Positions 20,974 to 30,010 of a stretch of DNA of 64,000 nucleotides are shown piece after piece. The DNA comes from Knufia peltigerae (taxonomy: Eukaryota; Ascomycota; Eurotiomycetes; Chaetothyriales; Trichomeriaceae). How positions within the stretch are numbered: the stretch's first letter is position 1; every line of letters starts with the position of its first letter. The translations under genes and the position numbers were made by a program. Location: positions 496,001 to 560,000 of the forward strand of contig JAPDRN010000002.1 of NCBI GenBank assembly GCA_030247855.1, given 5' to 3'. The notes under the pieces are model-generated. The model was not told the origin of the DNA, did no database searches, and was given only the letters and a program-made list of their open reading frames with translations.

Positions 20974-23001
20974 TCATCCCCAACACCTGTAATCAGAGAC
21001 AGGCTTTGCTCCCACGAGCAAGTCAGGATGCTTGTCCTTCCATTGTTGGTCTGCATCATCAGGGAACCTCTCCTTTCCTCTCGGCACAAATCGAAGTGGC
21101 ACCGTCCCTTTTCTCATCTGCAGCGAGATCATCACACTCAGACCGTTCAGCATGAGATCTCTCGCCCGATTAGCAGCCTTCTGCCATACCTCTACCCGGT
21201 CATTCTCATTCATCGCGATGACTTCCTCGTCACTCGCCCATCGGTCGACGGCGAGTTCCACTGAGTACCTCTGCAGTAGTACCGCCAGTACAGCTAGGAC
21301 TTCGACTTGAGCAAACCTCCGTCCTAGGCATGCCCGATACCCGTCGCTGAAGGGAATATAGGCGCCTCTCCCGGGCTTGAAGAGCCGGTCTGACGTATCG
21401 GCAGCCTCGTTGATAGCTAATCCGTCCGACGTGGCAGCCTCGTTGGGCATCTCCTTCTTCTCGCTGGCCGCAGTCGTTGACACCTCTCCATCCTCATCTA
21501 GTAGCCATCGCTCCGGTCGGAATTCTTCCAGGTCGTTGTCAATATTTGCTACCGGGTGGACGGGTCTCCCGCCAGGCAATGTCGGCTTGTTGGTGGGCCA
21601 GTATTTCGGATTCTTCTGTACATTGGTGGTGGCCAGACTGATGTAGATACCTCCAGGCACCGTACACTGCTTGCCTTCAATGCTGATAGGTTGGTCAGTA
21701 ACACCCCAGGTAGATTTCGGAATACCGATGACCGGTGGAACAAGTCGCAACTCTTCGGCGAGCACGGCACCGACCATGCCGCCAAAGAGTGAGGGCAGAT
21801 CTCGGTCATAGTCCCATTGTGAAGGAGGCCTGCCCTCGAAAATCCGATCAAGATCTTTCTGCACTGCCCTTTGAGTTTGAGGAAACAGGGCTAGGAAGAG
21901 CAGGGAGAAATGAATCGAATTTGCCGCAGTCTCATGGCCGGCGAGGATGAGAACGAACATGTTTCCGAGCACTTCTGAATCTGTGAGAGGAATGTCTTTG
22001 CTCGAGTCGTTCATTTGATTCTTCACCAGTTGGCTCAAAATGTCCATCTGGTCTTTGGTCTCCTCACCTGCTTTGAGTTTTTCCTTCTTGGACATGACGG
22101 CTTCTCTCATATAGTTGCCCCATTCCAGGTAGGCTTCGTTGGCCTTTTGAAGCAGTTTGATCGGTATACGTGCCATCACCCACCGAGGCAGTAGAAACTG
22201 AAAGAGAATATTATCCAGCAAGCAGTGGATAGCGTAGGTATAGCTCATGGAGTGCCCTCCATCTCGATCGTCCTTTTGGTTTTGTATCTTCGAGGCGTCG
22301 TTGTAGTTGATGTCGATATCAGCCTTTGCATCTGCAGAGGGCCATTCCAACTTGCGACCAAAGCCTGCTCGACTGATGACATATAGACTTAGTCGCATCG
22401 TGTCATCCATGACTCGGTCGACAGTCTGGCCGCCCTTGCCATCGGGGCCGACCCAGGAGGACAGCATCGCATTGGCGAGATCTATGCTCTCAGCCCAAAC
22501 AAGATGATTGTTCTTCTCCGTGAATGGTGGGCTCGTCGCTTTGCGATGCTGGCGCCACATGGAACCTTCGGTGGACACCACATTTTTGCCGTAGATATCC
22601 AGGGACCGGTAAATGGCCGTAGGCTTTGGAAAGTCGTTCCTCCGTGTGGTGATCTGGTGGATGACCGCAGGATCGGCCGTGTGCATGATGATGCCCCCAG
22701 GCGACACCAGCAGAAACGTATCATGTCCCACGCGCTGAAAGACTTCGATGCTGTAATTGAAGTTGAAGTCCGGCAGGCAAAAGTCCACCCACCACGTCCA
22801 TCTCCGAGGCAGTTTGGCCAGCAAAGGGAGATAGAGCCGGTGAGTGACGAGCCAGAATCTGTTGAGATAGTAGACTGGGACAACGACGTACGCGATCCCT
22901 GAGCTTCTGGCTTTTTGGATGTTGCGGAAGAGGTTGATGAAGGTAGTGACCGAGGTGTAAATTAGATAGAGGAAGCCCACCAACAGTATCAACGAAGGCA
23001 T
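20974..23001 (-). CDS. Cytochrome P450 monooxygenase
   Basis: Heme-thiolate monooxygenase, anchored in the ER by its first helix (residues 2-20, PSLILLVGFLYLIYTSVTT). Single exon, 675 residues from the ATG at 23001; the longer frame to 23028 begins at GTG and is not used. Landmarks: C-helix WRQHRK, I-helix AGHETAANS with the acid-alcohol-type pair, K-helix EELR (ExxR), FRPERW, and the heme loop FSDGYRACLGRRFA with the thiolate at about Cys558. The protein is about 150 residues longer than a typical P450. Part of this is a Ser/Ala/Glu-rich insertion of about 45 residues between FRPERW and the heme loop, a place where fungal P450s are usually short. The substrate is unknown and no pathway genes adjoin it. 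Confidence 0.93.
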   Translation of the reverse strand: MPSLILLVGFLYLIYTSVTTFINLFRNIQKARSSGIAYVVVPVYYLNRFWLVTHRLYLPLLAKLPRRWTWWVDFCLPDFNFNYSIEVFQRVGHDTFLLVSPGGIIMHTADPAVIHQITTRRNDFPKPTAIYRSLDIYGKNVVSTEGSMWRQHRKATSPPFTEKNNHLVWAESIDLANAMLSSWVGPDGKGGQTVDRVMDDTMRLSLYVISRAGFGRKLEWPSADAKADIDINYNDASKIQNQKDDRDGGHSMSYTYAIHCLLDNILFQFLLPRWVMARIPIKLLQKANEAYLEWGNYMREAVMSKKEKLKAGEETKDQMDILSQLVKNQMNDSSKDIPLTDSEVLGNMFVLILAGHETAANSIHFSLLFLALFPQTQRAVQKDLDRIFEGRPPSQWDYDRDLPSLFGGMVGAVLAEELRLVPPVIGIPKSTWGVTDQPISIEGKQCTVPGGIYISLATTNVQKNPKYWPTNKPTLPGGRPVHPVANIDNDLEEFRPERWLLDEDGEVSTTAASEKKEMPNEAATSDGLAINEAADTSDRLFKPGRGAYIPFSDGYRACLGRRFAQVEVLAVLAVLLQRYSVELAVDRWASDEEVIAMNENDRVEVWQKAANRARDLMLNGLSVMISLQMRKGTVPLRFVPRGKERFPDDADQQWKDKHPDLLVGAKPVSDYRCWG

Positions 23002-23904
23002 CGTGGCTGTTCCCCTTCCCACATGCACAATTCCAAAACAAAAATCAAGAAGTTAAAAGCTTTTTTTTAAGTACGCATTGTAGGCAAATCAAGCGGTCAC
23101 CAACGAGTAGCTGAGAAAGTCGCGAAAAGTAGAAAGAGGTGCTCGAAGGGTTATATGTGAGACGGCGAATGTTTGACCGCCAGAAGAGGAATAGCTCACA
23201 AAATATCCTTCTTGAAGGAGAAATACATATCCCTGTTTCGATCAGTGATTGGCGAGTGTCCCAGTTAGAGAACCCTTGTGGCGATAGGGACGAACATTTT
23301 GGCGTACTCCTCCTCAAGGTTCTGCGAGTCGAAGGTGGCCGTTTCAAGCCAGAGATGCTACGTTATAAGCCAGGGTGTGAATGTGCCGCAGTCTCGCCGT
23401 CATTGTCATCATGTTAAATCCACCTCAACCAAGAGAAAAGATATGTCAACGTCAAATGCTCTTTCCAAGCCCAATGGCAAGTGGGCGAGTTTCTCCTTGA
23501 ACTCTCCATCACAGCGAGTCACAATCCGCCGACGGGGACACAAGATCGAACCGAGCCGAGCTCGCAAGGTCGCTTCGAGCTCTTCCACCAATTACAGGTG
23601 AGACGAACATTCAGCGTTCAAAGCTACTCTAGAAGCGAAGTCTACTGGTAAGCTTTTGTGTAAGAGCGAAAGAACTAATCGATGTATTCATAGGATATAG
23701 GAAATACAAGTCATCAAACTCCTGGGTTGCTATTCAAGGAAAAAATCCCGTCTCTTCTGCACTCGTACACGTCCACCCCCACGAACCGGAGAACCCTGAC
23801 CTGATAAGAAAGACCATCAGCACCCTTGTTACCTATACCTCACCCCATTCCTTCGCCGTATTGCAATCCATTGTTTGCTGTTGTACCTGCCAGTTCCTCA
23901 CCTT
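23002..23904. other. Intergenic region, no gene supported
   Basis: P450 promoter side and the eisosome gene 3' UTR. The frames at 23139-23601 (+) have no recognisable motif. Confidence 0.4.
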
Positions 23905-24876
23905 CTAAGCGGTCGCCGACTCTAGGTGGGTGCCTTGTGCCTCGGCTGCTGGCTTCTCAGTCTGCACCGGGCTGGCTATTGGCTCGGCGGCGGCGCTGGC
24001 AGTTTCGGAGGTAGTACCGGTGGGCATCAGGTTAGATCCTAGTCCACCGGCATTGGAATGGATTGGCTCAAGTTGAGGCTCCCACGTCTGCAATTCTTGT
24101 TCGGCATCAGACAAGACTTTCCTAGCTTCATTGACGTGCTCGAACGGCTGGCGCACATCTCCTGGCACCACGGGAGTATCGTCGAGCAGGTTCAACAAAC
24201 GACGACCATACTTGGCGAGAATGATCTGCTTTTCTGCCCGTTCAATGGTCGCGGCGAAGTGCACGTCATATGCCTCTTTGACCTTTTGACGAGTCTGTGG
24301 GATTGGTTAGCACTCCATCTACTTGGAGGGCGGTCGAGTCTCGAGGATACTCACGATATTGGTAAGCTGCGCCTCTGCAACTAGGTTCTGGGCCTCAGCG
24401 CGCACGAGCTCCTGTTCCAGTGTGACTAGCTTAGGACTCGAGGGCTCCTTGTACTTGAGCTTTTGAATCTCATCGCTGATCTTGGCCTTCTGATCTCTGC
24501 TGGGTTGTACACTGCTCTCAATGTTTCTGATCTGTTTGAGGATGGCGCGGTAGTCCTCGAGATTTTGTGCGAATAGATCCTCCTGTTCCCCAATCTCAGA
24601 AAGAATCACGCCAATCTTGTCCGAGATATCCGAGATGGCATCATCGTTGGTCGACTCGCCCCAGTCAGACAGCTGCGAGGCAATCGACAGGCGCTCACGA
24701 CCTGCAGTCTCGTATGCGCCGATGGCGTGGTTTTCGGTCTTGATCAACTTGTAAAGCTTCTTGGAGAGCTCAGCCTGCTGGATTCCACGCAGCGTAGAAA
24801 TGGAGAAGGTGTGCTTGGACGCTTCTTTGGCATGGTCGTCCTTCTTACGGGAGCGGATGGACAGGGCTCGGTTCAT
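23905..24876 (-). CDS. Eisosome core component, Pil1/Lsp1 family BAR-like protein, two exons
   Basis: Peripheral plasma-membrane protein that assembles eisosomes, the curved scaffolds under furrow-like membrane domains. Exons 24876-24355 and 24294-23905 (60-bp GTGAGT..CACAG intron) give 303 residues. The start is MNRALSIRSRKK at 24876; the frame extends 18 bases upstream only to a TTG. The conserved helical core is plain: FSISTLRGIQQAELSKKL, LSDWGESTNDD.SDISDKIGV, YRAILKQIRNIESSVQPSR, then ERAEKQIILAKYGRRLLNLLDDTPVVPGD after the intron. A short acidic, Ala/Thr/Glu-rich tail follows, slightly shorter than in yeast. Phosphorylation by Pkh kinases is known for the family and not tested here. Confidence 0.95.
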
Positions 24877-25568
24877 GGTGGGCAGGAGTGTCAAGGTGAG
24901 TACTAAGCGACGAAGGATTCAGGCGTGCAGCAGCGATATCCGTATGGTCTACTCGTACGGGGTAGGAAGTAGATCGAATGCAATTCTGTTCCAGCGAGCT
25001 TCTGGAGAAAGGGAAGATCAAGATAGATCTGGAATGCAGGGAAGAACGCCAGAGACACAAGTGACGTCAACGGCACTTTTTGCGCATTTGGAGGGGCATC
25101 GATGATCAACTACCTCCAATTTATCGACTTGGTGATCCACCAATTTTCCATGTACAATACTAGGCGATACAAATGTTGTGGCTGGTATGAGTAGAACAAG
25201 TACACGATGTTTCCATGAGTGCAGGCACAATACGGAGTACTGCATGGGAATTCAGGTAATTCTGTATTGACTGCTTCGAAGACAACAAATTGAAAAGATG
25301 AGGTGATAACTTCCTCCCCTCGGCCCAGTACAGAGAACACAGTGGTACTTGTACCTGTACTATTAATGAACTGGTACCTTTAAACTGGTACCACCAATGA
25401 TGATGTCATCCCACCATTATCAGCAGCTGAAGCACCTGCTCATACATACCATGATTACACACCAGATTCTTCCTTAATACTTTGCAGTTGAGGTGCCTGT
25501 TTCTCGGATACTCGTGGATCATCATCCGTCTCATCCAACGCTGCAAACCAGTACGAGTACAAATTCAT
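24877..25568. other. Eisosome gene promoter and 3' flank of the small gene
   Basis: No coding region is supported. It holds TACGGAGTA at 25231-25239 and a GGTACC/TGGTACC-rich patch at 25340-25395 (three near-identical TGGTAC units within about 55 bases). Confidence 0.4.
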
Positions 25569-26758
25569 TCAATCATAATATTGTCGACTCCTTCTTTCCT
25601 CCCTCACCACCCGTGTTCTGCTCCCGCTGCGTCTTGGGTCGTGGAATGAATGGCTCGAATTGTGGTCGAAGCTTCGAGATGGGCGATGACCGGACGTCTC
25701 TCGCCTGGTGACGGTCTCACGTCGGTAGCTCGCCACTTCGGGTCGAGACACGTATTCTCGAGAGTAGCGAGGCTGCTTTCTCTCCCGCCTCCTGATGATG
25801 ATGGCTTCGTCGTCACGACCGCCTCCTCCAAAACACATGGTTAGGTGTTGTTTTTGTTCTGGTTATGTTTTGCTTCGGACTTGCTTGACAGGTGCACACT
25901 CTGTTGATCAATATTCCAAATGATCAATGATCGTAACCGTTTTCAAAATGTCTGGTGGATGTGTATTGAGTTATGTAGAGAATTGTGAGACACGCTCCAG
26001 GTAGATAAGTATTTGAGGTAGGTATATATATATATACACGTTGTCATTTCTGTGTAGTCAGATGATCTTTGCACAGCCCTGAAGATGAAGAAAAGGCAAC
26101 GAGGCAGAGTACGGAGTGGACTAACCGGTGAAATCACCAGCAGCAAAAAAAGAAAAAAGGGTTCTGGCGAGTTCTTAAAGTACTTCGAGATTGGCGAGCT
26201 GACGATAGGCTGTCTTACCACGTTTCGTTTTTAGCATGTCTTAGAAAAAGTGCAATTAGAGGCCTTGGGTGGTTGGTTCCTTGTTTTGTTCGATTTGACT
26301 CCGTCTCTCTCCTCGCCCCAGAATCCTTACTAGCAAGGAACACTGGAAGCGTACCTAACTCCGTACCCTTGTCCAAGGTCTTTGACGACATCACCATTAC
26401 CATCATCTTTGGTGGCTGGGAATATCGTCCACCGTCTCCGCAAGTTTCCTTCGGTACGGAGTACATTGTACTCGTTAGTACCGTGAGCGGAAACGGAGTA
26501 TTCTTGAAGCCAGTCGATGCTAAGGGATAACCACGGGCTGAAGGCGACCAAGTTGAGTACTTCATCCAAGAATGGCTGGGCAGCAAAACGTCCGGTGTCT
26601 GTTGCGTTCTCTCTACCTCTGATGTCTCAGGTACAGTAATTCAACAAAGCCACACGCACAAAAAGAAGAGTTATGTAAGGGTGCAAACTGGGGTTCCCTT
26701 CTCCTGTCGGCTGTATGAAGCAAACCGAGTCCAAAGACTCTTTCTATCCTACGGAGTA
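25231..26758. repeat. TACGGAGTA copies at 25231, 26455 and 26750
   Basis: Three exact copies in the intergenic DNA on either side of the small MCFGGGG gene. Near-copies are at 26110 (TACGGAGTG) and 26493 (ACGGAGTAT). Confidence 0.8.
25569..25838 (-). CDS. Small basic protein with MCFGGGG N-terminus
   Basis: An 89-residue protein with an ATG start. It opens MCFGGGGRDDEAIII and then is dominated by Arg, Ser, Tyr and His (RRRERKQPRYSREYVSRPE, RSRQYYD at the end). Short proteins opening MCFG and followed by charged, Tyr-rich low-complexity sequence recur in Pezizomycotina as unnamed proteins, which is why I keep it; this is recollection, not a search. The Cys at position 2 could be a lipidation site. 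No function is proposed. Against it: composition is simple and the overlapping frames are also open. An upstream non-coding exon is possible. Confidence 0.5.
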   Translation of the reverse strand: MCFGGGGRDDEAIIIRRRERKQPRYSREYVSRPEVASYRRETVTRRETSGHRPSRSFDHNSSHSFHDPRRSGSRTRVVREERRSRQYYD

Positions 26759-27005
26759 TGTACGCTCACAACAACGGGCTCACTGGTTCTCCAAATATGT
26801 CGTCAGTCCATGGGACGACTCGAGCCTCTTGGGAAAGAAAAATTGTTCCAATAAAAGCCTCTCATAGTCATACATGAATGAATATTTGTTCTTTTTACCA
26901 TAGTCAGTCTCTTTCTGGTAAACATGATGCCCTCAATCCAACTCGAAAGAGAAAAGACTTCTGATGTAGCCCGTGCTTGCATTAGTACTAGCAGATTAAA
27001 CAATT
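25839..27005. other. Intergenic region with TA repeat and TACGGAGTA copies
   Basis: The frames at 26215-26586 (-) and 26273-26530 (+) overlap the TACGGAGTA repeat at 26455 and are not credible. A TA dinucleotide run of 14 bases lies at 26023-26036. Nothing else is recognised. Confidence 0.4.
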
Positions 27006-29384
27006 TCAACGAGAAACTTCCACCGTTTGACCAGTAATACCAGCGGCCGCCGTGGTCGCCGCAGCAGAAGCACTCGCCTCGCTACTGGCTCGGTCCGGCG
27101 TGTTCGAGAACCTCCCATAACTTGTTGCTGCACCTGGCCCCGGAATTGACGGCGTCGCACTCGGTAAGCCGGGCGTTCCTGACGGCTGTCTCGGCATCTG
27201 ATATGGTGTTTGAGGCTGCTGCTGTCCTGGATATTGTCTCGGCGGGAAACTCTGCCCGTTGGTCAAGGGGGCCTTTTGAGGGGATGCCGCCGAATGTCCC
27301 GTCATCGCAAGAAGAGAATTGTCCTGGGGTGGTCGTTGTTGGTACCCTGGTTGACCAGGACGTGGACCATAAGCGGGGGTCTGAGGAGGTTGCACTGCTC
27401 CAGGTCCAGCGCTGCTGTAATTGCCGTAGCCATTTGCCATATTACGCTGAACTTGCTGGATGGTGGCACGGTTGGTGTAAGGGGTGTTGGCTGGCTGGTG
27501 GTAGGGCGTTTGCGAGTATGCGGGCCGCGGTGCTGCAGCAGGGGTCTGATAGTTCTGGGTTGCTGTTCTCATGCCATAGCCGGTCATGGGAGGGACCGAC
27601 GCATTGTACGTACGAGCCTGTGTGTTGTATGGGGTTTGGGTTACGTTCCCTTGAGGATAGGCACGGGGTATACCTTGAGGGATGGCAGTACGAGCAACAG
27701 GAGTAGGAGCCGCAGTAGGTTGTCGTGCCACTTGTGTCCTCCAGTCTTCGATCGTCGACCGAGTCGTGCCTGGCTGATCGGGCGGTTCGACCAAAATTTT
27801 GGTTGAAATGTTCAAGTCCTCGAGTTGATCACCGTTCAATTTGGCCACCGCAAAAGGCGGTAACGACGAAATCAGTATCTTGAGTTGATCCCGTAGCATC
27901 CCAAACACATCAAATTCCCCATCAGTCGGTTGGGGCATGTTGACCGAATATGGGTTATTAGGGTTGACCTTCAATTCGAGCATACGATTTCGCTGGTACG
28001 AAGTCAGAGACTCAATGAGGCCAGAGATTTCTTCGAGCAGCGCATCCGCATCCGGATCCTCAGCGTCACCTGAGGCATCGTCCAACGGCTCGGGCTCGAA
28101 ATTGGCAATGACATCAGGCAAATCTGCAAACTCGTCCTCAGCAGCGACAGCTGTATTGGCCAGTTCTTCAGAGTCTTGCGTTTTGAATATTCTGCTCATC
28201 TTCTGCCTGCCGTACTTGTGCCACCAGAAGCGACTTCTGTCTTGTTCGGGTATCAGGTATCCTCTGACAGTCGAATTGTCTTTATTAGGAGCAAAGGATG
28301 TGTACGCCGAGGTAAACAATCCATCGGTTTCTTCTTGCTTGCGTTTGGGTTGACTTTGGTTGCGAGCGTCTCCAGAGCCATAGGAGAGCCAGGAGCCAGT
28401 GCCTAAGTTCGTCAACTTGAAATCTCCGTTTATCGGGAGGTTTGTATTGGCGCGTGGGAGATATGGTGTGAAATTGAGAGTAGTAGTACCAAAAGCTCTG
28501 TTAGAGGCAGGCTGTGGCGCTTGGAGCTTCGCGTATTGATTCGGTGGTCGGCCAAACTCGCCAAAGACCTTTGCGTTCCGCTTGGGTTTGACATCGTTAT
28601 TTCCAACAGTCGTGTAGTCGGTCAGCTGGATTCCATTTGGGAGTATAGATTCATCGATTTCGTCTTTCTGCTGATTCAGTTCCAGTCCTGAGAACAATAC
28701 GCTAGAAGTGCTTTGTGCTGGGGTGACTCCGGGAATATAGCTGCGTAAAGAGATGACATGTTTCGGTGCTTGAGTGATCGGTATTGCTTTTGCCAACTCT
28801 TCAGATTCTGTCTTGATTGTGACGCCGTTCGCGTCCTTCGACTTGTCTCTGTCGCATTTTGACAACAATTCCAAAACCGCGTCCAGCTGTTCTTGTAGGT
28901 TGGACGATGAGTGGACTTCTGAGTCTCCGTTCCCGTTTGAGGTGGAGACATCATCGAGCAGCGCAGCCTTCACAATGTTGACATCTTGTTTGAGTGCGTC
29001 AAAAGACGTGTAGACACCTGCGAGAATTCTCTCTTCGATGGTCTCATTAGTGGATTCGACTTTGGCAAGACGCGCTCTCTTAAGGTCTGGGGCTTCCGGA
29101 TCGGTTGTTGGTATGGGGAATTTCAGTAACGAAGGAGTTGTATCGTGCCTGAAGCACCATGTTAGCCATATGAAGGATTGACATAGAGAAGACACATACT
29201 TCCGAATCAATAGCAGAGTGTCCTTCAGCACAGCTTGCAATGAGAATTGTTTTGTGTTGGCGGGTGGATGCGTGGGTTCTGGAGTTTCTGTACGCTTCCT
29301 TTTTCCAAGGTGTGAGGTAGAATTGTTAGAAACGACATCTTCCATCTTCGCCTCTCCATTCACTTCCCCGTTTACTTCAGCCAT
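27006..29384 (-). CDS. Uncharacterised nuclear-looking protein with Q/P-rich tail, two exons
   Basis: Function not recognised. Exons 29384-29200 and 29148-27006 give 775 residues. The 51-bp intron (GTATGT..TTCAG) is a multiple of three without stops, so an unspliced form adds 17 hydrophobic/aromatic residues between LLLIRK and HDTTPSL. The start is MAEVNGEVNGEA; the frame upstream reaches only a TTG. Residues 25-35 contain GKRKR, an NLS-like cluster. The middle is acidic, with conserved-looking blocks (FGEFGRPPNQYAKLQAP, GYLIPEQDRSRFWWHKYGRQKMSRIF, LLEEISGLIESLTSYQRNRM). The last 250 residues are rich in Pro, Gln, Thr, Ala and Tyr. The layout resembles a chromatin or transcription cofactor subunit; that is inference from composition only. 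Confidence 0.8.
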   Translation of the reverse strand: MAEVNGEVNGEAKMEDVVSNNSTSHLGKRKRTETPEPTHPPANTKQFSLQAVLKDTLLLIRKYVSSLCQSFIWLTWCFRHDTTPSLLKFPIPTTDPEAPDLKRARLAKVESTNETIEERILAGVYTSFDALKQDVNIVKAALLDDVSTSNGNGDSEVHSSSNLQEQLDAVLELLSKCDRDKSKDANGVTIKTESEELAKAIPITQAPKHVISLRSYIPGVTPAQSTSSVLFSGLELNQQKDEIDESILPNGIQLTDYTTVGNNDVKPKRNAKVFGEFGRPPNQYAKLQAPQPASNRAFGTTTLNFTPYLPRANTNLPINGDFKLTNLGTGSWLSYGSGDARNQSQPKRKQEETDGLFTSAYTSFAPNKDNSTVRGYLIPEQDRSRFWWHKYGRQKMSRIFKTQDSEELANTAVAAEDEFADLPDVIANFEPEPLDDASGDAEDPDADALLEEISGLIESLTSYQRNRMLELKVNPNNPYSVNMPQPTDGEFDVFGMLRDQLKILISSLPPFAVAKLNGDQLEDLNISTKILVEPPDQPGTTRSTIEDWRTQVARQPTAAPTPVARTAIPQGIPRAYPQGNVTQTPYNTQARTYNASVPPMTGYGMRTATQNYQTPAAAPRPAYSQTPYHQPANTPYTNRATIQQVQRNMANGYGNYSSAGPGAVQPPQTPAYGPRPGQPGYQQRPPQDNSLLAMTGHSAASPQKAPLTNGQSFPPRQYPGQQQPQTPYQMPRQPSGTPGLPSATPSIPGPGAATSYGRFSNTPDRASSEASASAAATTAAAGITGQTVEVSR

Positions 29385-30010
29385 ATTGGCACCGGACAGG
29401 TCAGTGCAACCGGCCTCCGGCAAAAGGTAATCGTGAATGTGTAAGTATCAATGAGTCGATTCTTCGATTGCATCAGAATCTAAACGCGCGTTTATCGAAG
29501 CTCTCCAATTTTACTCCCCCTTGCTGAAAAGTGTCTTTCGTGTCTGCAGGTATCGTTTGTTGTTGATCGGGTCGCAAATGAGCGGAGGGGGAAAAGTGTT
29601 CGCAAGGGTTGCTCAAGATTGTCGGACGCGTGAGGTTCAGTCGGAAGTATTGGAATTCAATATTGCCTGCACCAGACAGTACGCGAGGTGCCGGCGAGGT
29701 GGTGTCGCTAACAACGTACTGGCTTTCGTGGGATTTGGGACTTTGCGGGATGCGATGCGATGCACGCGAATGGATCGTGTCTCGTTGCTGGTCTTTTCGT
29801 AGCGCTTTGCAAGCCTGGCCCAATTGGGTTTGGCGCGAGTGCGTTTATTGCCGCTTTTAACTCAGTTTCTGGTTGCAAGTTGCATTACAGCAATGACCTC
29901 TCCGAGAAGTCTACGAAGTACAACGTCCAGAAACTAAGCGTCCACATCTCAGGGGCGGTACTCACGATACAACGGACGGTCCAGTTGCTTCTACATTGAA
30001 GCATCAATGG
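29385..30010. promoter_or_regulatory. Shared divergent promoter region
   Basis: 626 bp lie between the ATGs of two divergent genes: the Q/P-rich protein on the minus strand and the presequence-bearing protein on the plus strand. No gene is supported inside. Control elements were not identified. Confidence 0.45.

Noticed and set aside
26215..26586. Overlapping frames on both strands.
   Set aside because: They contain the intergenic repeat TACGGAGTA and have no motif.
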